From: Candidatus Babelota bacterium
GTDB lineage: Bacteria > Babelota > Babeliae > Babelales > UASB340
DNA: 35,362 nucleotides
NCBI GenBank assembly: GCA_014730005.1
Contig: WJIY01000039.1
Span: forward strand, 1 to 35,362
Reading direction: 5' to 3'
In this document: piece after piece, positions 32,763 through 35,362 of the stretch
Layout: each line of letters starts with the position of its first letter
How positions within the stretch are numbered: the first letter of the stretch is position 1
The notes under the pieces: generated by a model
Told to the model about the DNA's origin: nothing
The model's input: only the letters and a program-made list of their open reading frames with translations
Databases searched by the model: none
Made by a program: the position numbers and the translations under genes

Positions 32763-33203
32763 TTACTTTTTCTTTTTACTTACTTTTTTATCTCCAACCT
32801 GCGCAGTAAAACGTTTCGTTCCAATAGAGCTAAAAATAATCTTTAAAGGAAACTCTTTTGAAATAAAAGGTCTCATACTAATATTAAGATTTTTTAATTC
32901 TAGCCGTGCTATAACTTTATAAATAATGTCATAACGGGGACCAACAACCCTTCGTTCTTTAACTTTAAATATTACTAACATTTTATTAATTTTAGTGTCA
33001 AAGTCGAACCTTTCAAAGCGATAAGCATTAGGAATTATTTCATATTCTTTCATATTATTTATTCCACTTTTATTTTGCACATAAATTTTACATACAACAA
33101 AAAAATTTGTCTTATTAATAAGCTTTGCATATGTATCTACCGCATAACTTTTTACAAACAAAAATGTAAAAATTGCTACTACAAAAAATGTTTTTTTCTT
33201 CAC
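32763..33203 (-). CDS. Small secreted protein, array member 4
   Basis: The start is GTG 33203, as in the two sister genes; the track start at 33236 is in the leader. The protein has 146 residues: signal peptide 1-22, then 'DTYAKLINKTNFFVVCKIYV' and ending 'FTAQVGDKKVSKKKK'. It is nearly identical to array member 3 except for the patch 'VKERRVVGPRYDI' (encoded by about 32921-32966). The mature chain alternates polar and hydrophobic residues in short strands, suggesting a small beta-rich exported domain. I do not recognise a family. The lysine-rich end is shared by four of five members. Confidence 0.7.
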   Translation of the reverse strand: MKKKTFFVVAIFTFLFVKSYAVDTYAKLINKTNFFVVCKIYVQNKSGINNMKEYEIIPNAYRFERFDFDTKINKMLVIFKVKERRVVGPRYDIIYKVIARLELKNLNISMRPFISKEFPLKIIFSSIGTKRFTAQVGDKKVSKKKK

Positions 33204-33254
33204 GCCTCTTCCCCCAAAAAATAATATTAATAACACATTTTTTTACTTACTACT

Positions 33255-33692
33255 TTACTCTTTCTTTTTACTTACTTTTTTATCTCCAACCTGCGCAGTA
33301 AAACGTGTCGTTCCAATAGAGCTAAAAATAATCTTTAAAGGAAACTCTTTTGAAATAAAAGGTCTCATACTAATATTAAGATTTTTTAATTCTAGCCGTG
33401 CTATAACTTTATACCCATATATCAATTCCCCTGCGAATGCTTGCACCGCTTTTTTAAATATCACTAACATTTTATTAATTTTAGTGTCAAAGTCGAACCT
33501 TTCAAAGCGATAAACATTAGGATTTATTTCATATTCTTTCATATTATTTATTCCACTTTTATTTTGCACATAAATTTTACATACAACAACAAAAGATGTC
33601 TTATTAATAAGATTTGCATATGTATCTACCGCATAACTTTTTACAAACAAAAATGTAAAAATTGCTACTACAAAAAATGTTTTTTTCTTCAC
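33255..33692 (-). CDS. Small secreted protein, array member 3
   Basis: The 145-residue protein starts at GTG 33692 after 'GGGGAAAGAGAC'. The signal peptide is 'MKKKTFFVVAIFTFLFV', and the mature part starts 'VDTYANLINKTSFVVVCKIY'. Compared with member 4 the 3' 158 bp differ at about two bases and the 5' 237 bp at about seven, but the patch between (33413-33455) encodes the unrelated 'KAVQAFAGELIYG'. This marks a recent duplication with one replaced segment. The role is unknown; export and a beta-rich fold are inferred from composition. Confidence 0.7.
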   Translation of the reverse strand: MKKKTFFVVAIFTFLFVKSYAVDTYANLINKTSFVVVCKIYVQNKSGINNMKEYEINPNVYRFERFDFDTKINKMLVIFKKAVQAFAGELIYGYKVIARLELKNLNISMRPFISKEFPLKIIFSSIGTTRFTAQVGDKKVSKKKE

Positions 33693-33715
33693 GTCTCTTT
33701 CCCCAAAAAATAATA

Positions 33716-34216
33716 TTAATAACGCATTTTTTTACTTACTACTTTATTACCAATTTGACACAAAAATTCTGATGGATTATTAAGTCCATGCCCACGACAG
33801 CTAACAACGATCCTCAAAGGTGTTTTTGCTGATGCAAAAGATGCCATCTTGGTATTTAAATTTTTTTCAAATTTTATTCCCCTCATTAAAGTTCTTTGTC
33901 CATTTTTTGAAATATAAACGGCATTTGGAATTTCTATTACAACCTTTTTGGCTGTATCTAAAAAATCACCTTTAATTACTTTTTTAGCAGGATGAACAAC
34001 TAATGCTTGAGGAAAGCCAATACTATCATAGCTAAGTCGAGCTAAACCCACTTCTCCTTTGACGCTTTCGATATTTTTATTTTTATCTTGCTTGTAAATT
34101 TTATATTTGACTGGAAACTGAGTTTTATTAACTATGTTTATATATGCATCTTTTGCATAATTATTAACAAACAAAAAAATAAGTATTGATAATATAAAAA
34201 CTATTTTTTTATTCAT
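33716..34216 (-). CDS. Small secreted protein, array member 2
   Basis: The 166-residue protein starts at ATG 34216 after 'AGGGGGCAGGG'. The signal peptide is about 1-21 ('KIVFILSILIFLFVNNYA'). The mature part begins 'DAYINIVNKTQFPVKYKIYK', sharing the 'N-K-T-x-F-x-V-x-x-K-I' pattern with members 1, 3 and 4, and ends 'FLCQIGNKVVSKK'. It is a distant paralogue rather than a recent copy. It contains two cysteines (in 'VVSCRGHG' and 'FLCQIG') that could form a disulphide. Function is unknown. It lies 17 nt after member 1 and 23 nt before member 3. Confidence 0.7.
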   Translation of the reverse strand: MNKKIVFILSILIFLFVNNYAKDAYINIVNKTQFPVKYKIYKQDKNKNIESVKGEVGLARLSYDSIGFPQALVVHPAKKVIKGDFLDTAKKVVIEIPNAVYISKNGQRTLMRGIKFEKNLNTKMASFASAKTPLRIVVSCRGHGLNNPSEFLCQIGNKVVSKKMRY

Positions 34217-34233
34217 CCCTGCCCCCTAAATTA

Positions 34234-34731
34234 TTAATTACTCATCTTCTTTACTATTTTTTTATTACCTACTTGCAAAATAAATTCAAATGGAATTTGT
34301 CCCCAAGCACGAGTAATTATTTTTTCTTTTTCATTTTTTAGCTTCATTTTTTGATCCAAAAATACTTTTACAGACTTTATAGAAGGAGTTATTTTTTTAT
34401 TCAAATTTTTAGATTCAAGTGATGTTATAATATTTCCTGAACTATCAATAATATTAATAAAAACCCTTGTAACGATATCACCAGTATCAAGCTTGATTGT
34501 TTTTTGTGCCGGGAGAACAAATAATGTTGTAAGTTCCTGGCTTGTATAATTACGTTGAGCTGCTACAACGTCTCCTTTTAATGAACTCTTGTTTTGATAT
34601 TGATCAAGTTTATCTATTTTATATCTAATTTTGAAAGGAACTTTATTAATAATCTCTAGATATGAATCAACAGGATAACTATTGATAAAAAATAATGCAA
34701 AATAAGAAAAAACAAAAAAAATTTTATTCAT
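34234..34731 (-). CDS. Small secreted protein, array member 1
   Basis: The 165-residue protein is the first gene of the array, at ATG 34731 preceded by 'TTTTGGGGTAGGG'. The signal peptide is about 1-20 ('IFFVFSYFALFFINSYP'). The mature domain starts 'DSYLEIINKVPFKIRYKIDK' and ends 'FILQVGNKKIVKK', the pattern common to members 1-4. Residues about 55-80 ('AAQRNYTSQELTTLFVLPAQ') correspond to 'GLARLSYDSIGFPQALVVHP' of member 2. No cysteines are present. It is predicted to be an exported beta-rich domain of unknown binding. An upstream TTGATT-18-TATAAT pair probably drives the whole operon. Confidence 0.7.
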   Translation of the reverse strand: MNKIFFVFSYFALFFINSYPVDSYLEIINKVPFKIRYKIDKLDQYQNKSSLKGDVVAAQRNYTSQELTTLFVLPAQKTIKLDTGDIVTRVFINIIDSSGNIITSLESKNLNKKITPSIKSVKVFLDQKMKLKNEKEKIITRAWGQIPFEFILQVGNKKIVKKMSN

Positions 34732-34770
34732 CCCTACCCCAAAATTTATATTATAGTACCAATTAATTAA

Positions 34771-34800
34771 ATTATAATTAATTTAGAAAGTAAAAATCAA
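34771..34800 (-). promoter_or_regulatory. Candidate promoter of the secreted-protein array
   Basis: On the minus strand TTGATT (34795-34800) and TATAAT (34771-34776) are 18 nt apart, placing a start about 33 nt before the first array gene. Background AT content is high here, so chance boxes are possible. Confidence 0.4.
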
Positions 34801-34911
34801 TTTTATAAATAAATATAATTAGTCTTTTTCTTAAAAAAAATCATATTAAAAATTAAATTCTTCCTTTTATTTTTATTCAAAAGTGCTTATAATATGAACA
34901 TTAAGCTTTAT

Positions 34912-34988
34912 GGTGAGCGTAGCTCAGTTGGTAGAGCATCAGACTGTGGCTCTGAATGTCGCGGGTTCGAGTCCCGTCGCTCACCCCA
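34912..34988 (+). tRNA. tRNA-His (GTG)
   Basis: A complete cloverleaf with GTG in the anticodon loop 'CTGTGGC'. It has the hallmark extra G at position -1 (34912) opposite C73, a 7-bp acceptor GTGAGCG/CGCTCAC and an encoded CCA ending at 34988. Confidence 0.95.
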
Positions 34989-35030
34989 AAAACTTTGATT
35001 TTTAAGTTTTTTAATGTATTTTATAACCAT

Positions 35031-35106
35031 CGGGGCGTGGCGCAGCTGGTAGCGCACTCGCTTTGGGAGCGAGGGGTCGTCAGTTCGAGTCTGACCGCCC
35101 CGACCA
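35031..35106 (+). tRNA. tRNA-Pro (TGG)
   Basis: A 76-nt cloverleaf with acceptor CGGGGCG/CGCCCCG, anticodon loop 'TTTGGGA' (TGG), discriminator A and an encoded CCA. The C1-G72 pair and TGG anticodon fit tRNA-Pro. It lies 42 nt after tRNA-His. Confidence 0.95.
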
Positions 35107-35145
35107 TTAAGTAATATATTTTAAAACAATATTCTCTAAGTATTT

Positions 35146-35219
<74 letters not shown>

Positions 35220-35222
<3 letters not shown>

Positions 35223-35334
35223 GCTTTCGCCAAGGCTACAGCTGGCAAGCCAAAAATTTAGGACTTTATTAAAATTTTATTAGAACAGTTGAAGCGAAAG
35301 CTGTCCGCCGAAGCTCTTTTGAGCGTAGGAGGAC
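35220..35334. repeat. GC-richer palindromic repeat element after the tRNA cluster
   Basis: Immediately after tRNA-Arg comes a stretch with several inverted pieces: 'CCAGCT'/'AGCTGG' around 35220-35247, and 'CAGCTTTCGC' (35221-35230) matching 'GCGAAAGCTG' (35294-35303) in inverse. The wording 'CCGAAGCTCTTTTGAGCGTA' resembles the interspersed 'CGAAGC...GCG' palindromic repeats often seen in reduced bacterial genomes. No coding capacity is evident. Confidence 0.45.
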
Positions 35335-35340
35335 TTTTTT
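35303..35340 (+). terminator. Probable intrinsic terminator of the tRNA cluster
   Basis: An imperfect 14-bp stem (11 pairs), 'GTCCGCCGAAGCTC' with 'GAGCGTAGGAGGAC' around a TTTT loop, is followed by TTTTTT. It lies about 80 nt after tRNA-Arg and within the palindromic repeat. Confidence 0.55.
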
Positions 35341-35362
35341 ATAACAAATCTAAATTAATTTA

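Noticed and set aside
32656-32922. Plus-strand ORF of 88 aa across the array spacer (and 32185-32442)
   Set aside because: They are antisense shadows of the secreted-array genes, which have signal peptides and conserved ends.
32661-33750. Tandem repeats considered as a CRISPR array
   Set aside because: There are only three copies with a period of about 490 nt, and the repeats are the 5' ends of genes; no short regular spacers or cas genes are present.

Overview
The window is a very AT-rich bacterial chromosome segment (standard code, with TGA used as a stop). It has short intergenic gaps, many Sec signal peptides and a sparse metabolic gene set. The mix suggests a reduced, host-associated Gram-negative lineage. 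It includes an IS982-type transposase tail, secreted eukaryote-like PP2C phosphatases, a signal-peptide-bearing pentapeptide protein, tandem small secreted families, and plsX/fabD/fabG, gap and tsf-pyrH-frr. My best guess is the candidate phylum Dependentiae (TM6/Babeliae), whose known members live in protists. That is inference from gene content; the window has no 16S rRNA gene to settle it.

Layout. 1-190: tail of an IS982-family element. 239-3303 (minus): a YdjM-like membrane protein, a SpoIID-domain protein, RNase HI and a coiled-coil zinc-ribbon protein. 3431-3506: a CAT-anticodon tRNA. 3560-6977 (minus): gap, hflX, a DJ-1/PfpI protein and a membrane-anchored GNAT. 7108-9919 (plus): a secreted metallophosphoesterase, a decayed 470-nt stretch and two small membrane or secreted proteins of unknown function. 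9997-13468 (minus): a secreted pentapeptide-repeat protein, an acyl-CoA carboxylase carboxyltransferase subunit and a secreted acidic protein. 13663-14310: a TPR-like protein overlapping the end of dnaE. 14281-23145 (minus): two transcription units, rpmF-plsX-TPR and then gltX-fabD-fabG-dnaE, separated by an intrinsic terminator. 23419-25630 (plus): tsf-pyrH-frr, ending in a 36-bp perfect hairpin. 25750-26730: a cation/Ca2+ exchanger. 26995-29018: tandem secreted PP2C phosphatases. 29229-30446 (minus): rapZ and an FtsB-like gene. 30593-32188: a CtpA-type protease. 32227-34731 (minus): five tandem small secreted proteins. 34912-35222: tRNA-His, tRNA-Pro and tRNA-Arg, followed by a GC-richer palindromic repeat.

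How it fits together. The housekeeping genes serve translation, lipid synthesis, replication and envelope growth. The accessory genes nearly all encode exported proteins: phosphatases, the metallophosphoesterase, the pentapeptide protein and the five-gene array. The most interesting part is that array. Two paralogues are nearly identical at DNA level except for one completely different patch of about 45 nt. A third carries the same signal-peptide cassette on an unrelated-looking mature domain. The distant metallophosphoesterase appears to carry a related N-terminal domain. This looks like a family being diversified by local recombination, possibly for host or surface interaction. The sequence does not show a function.
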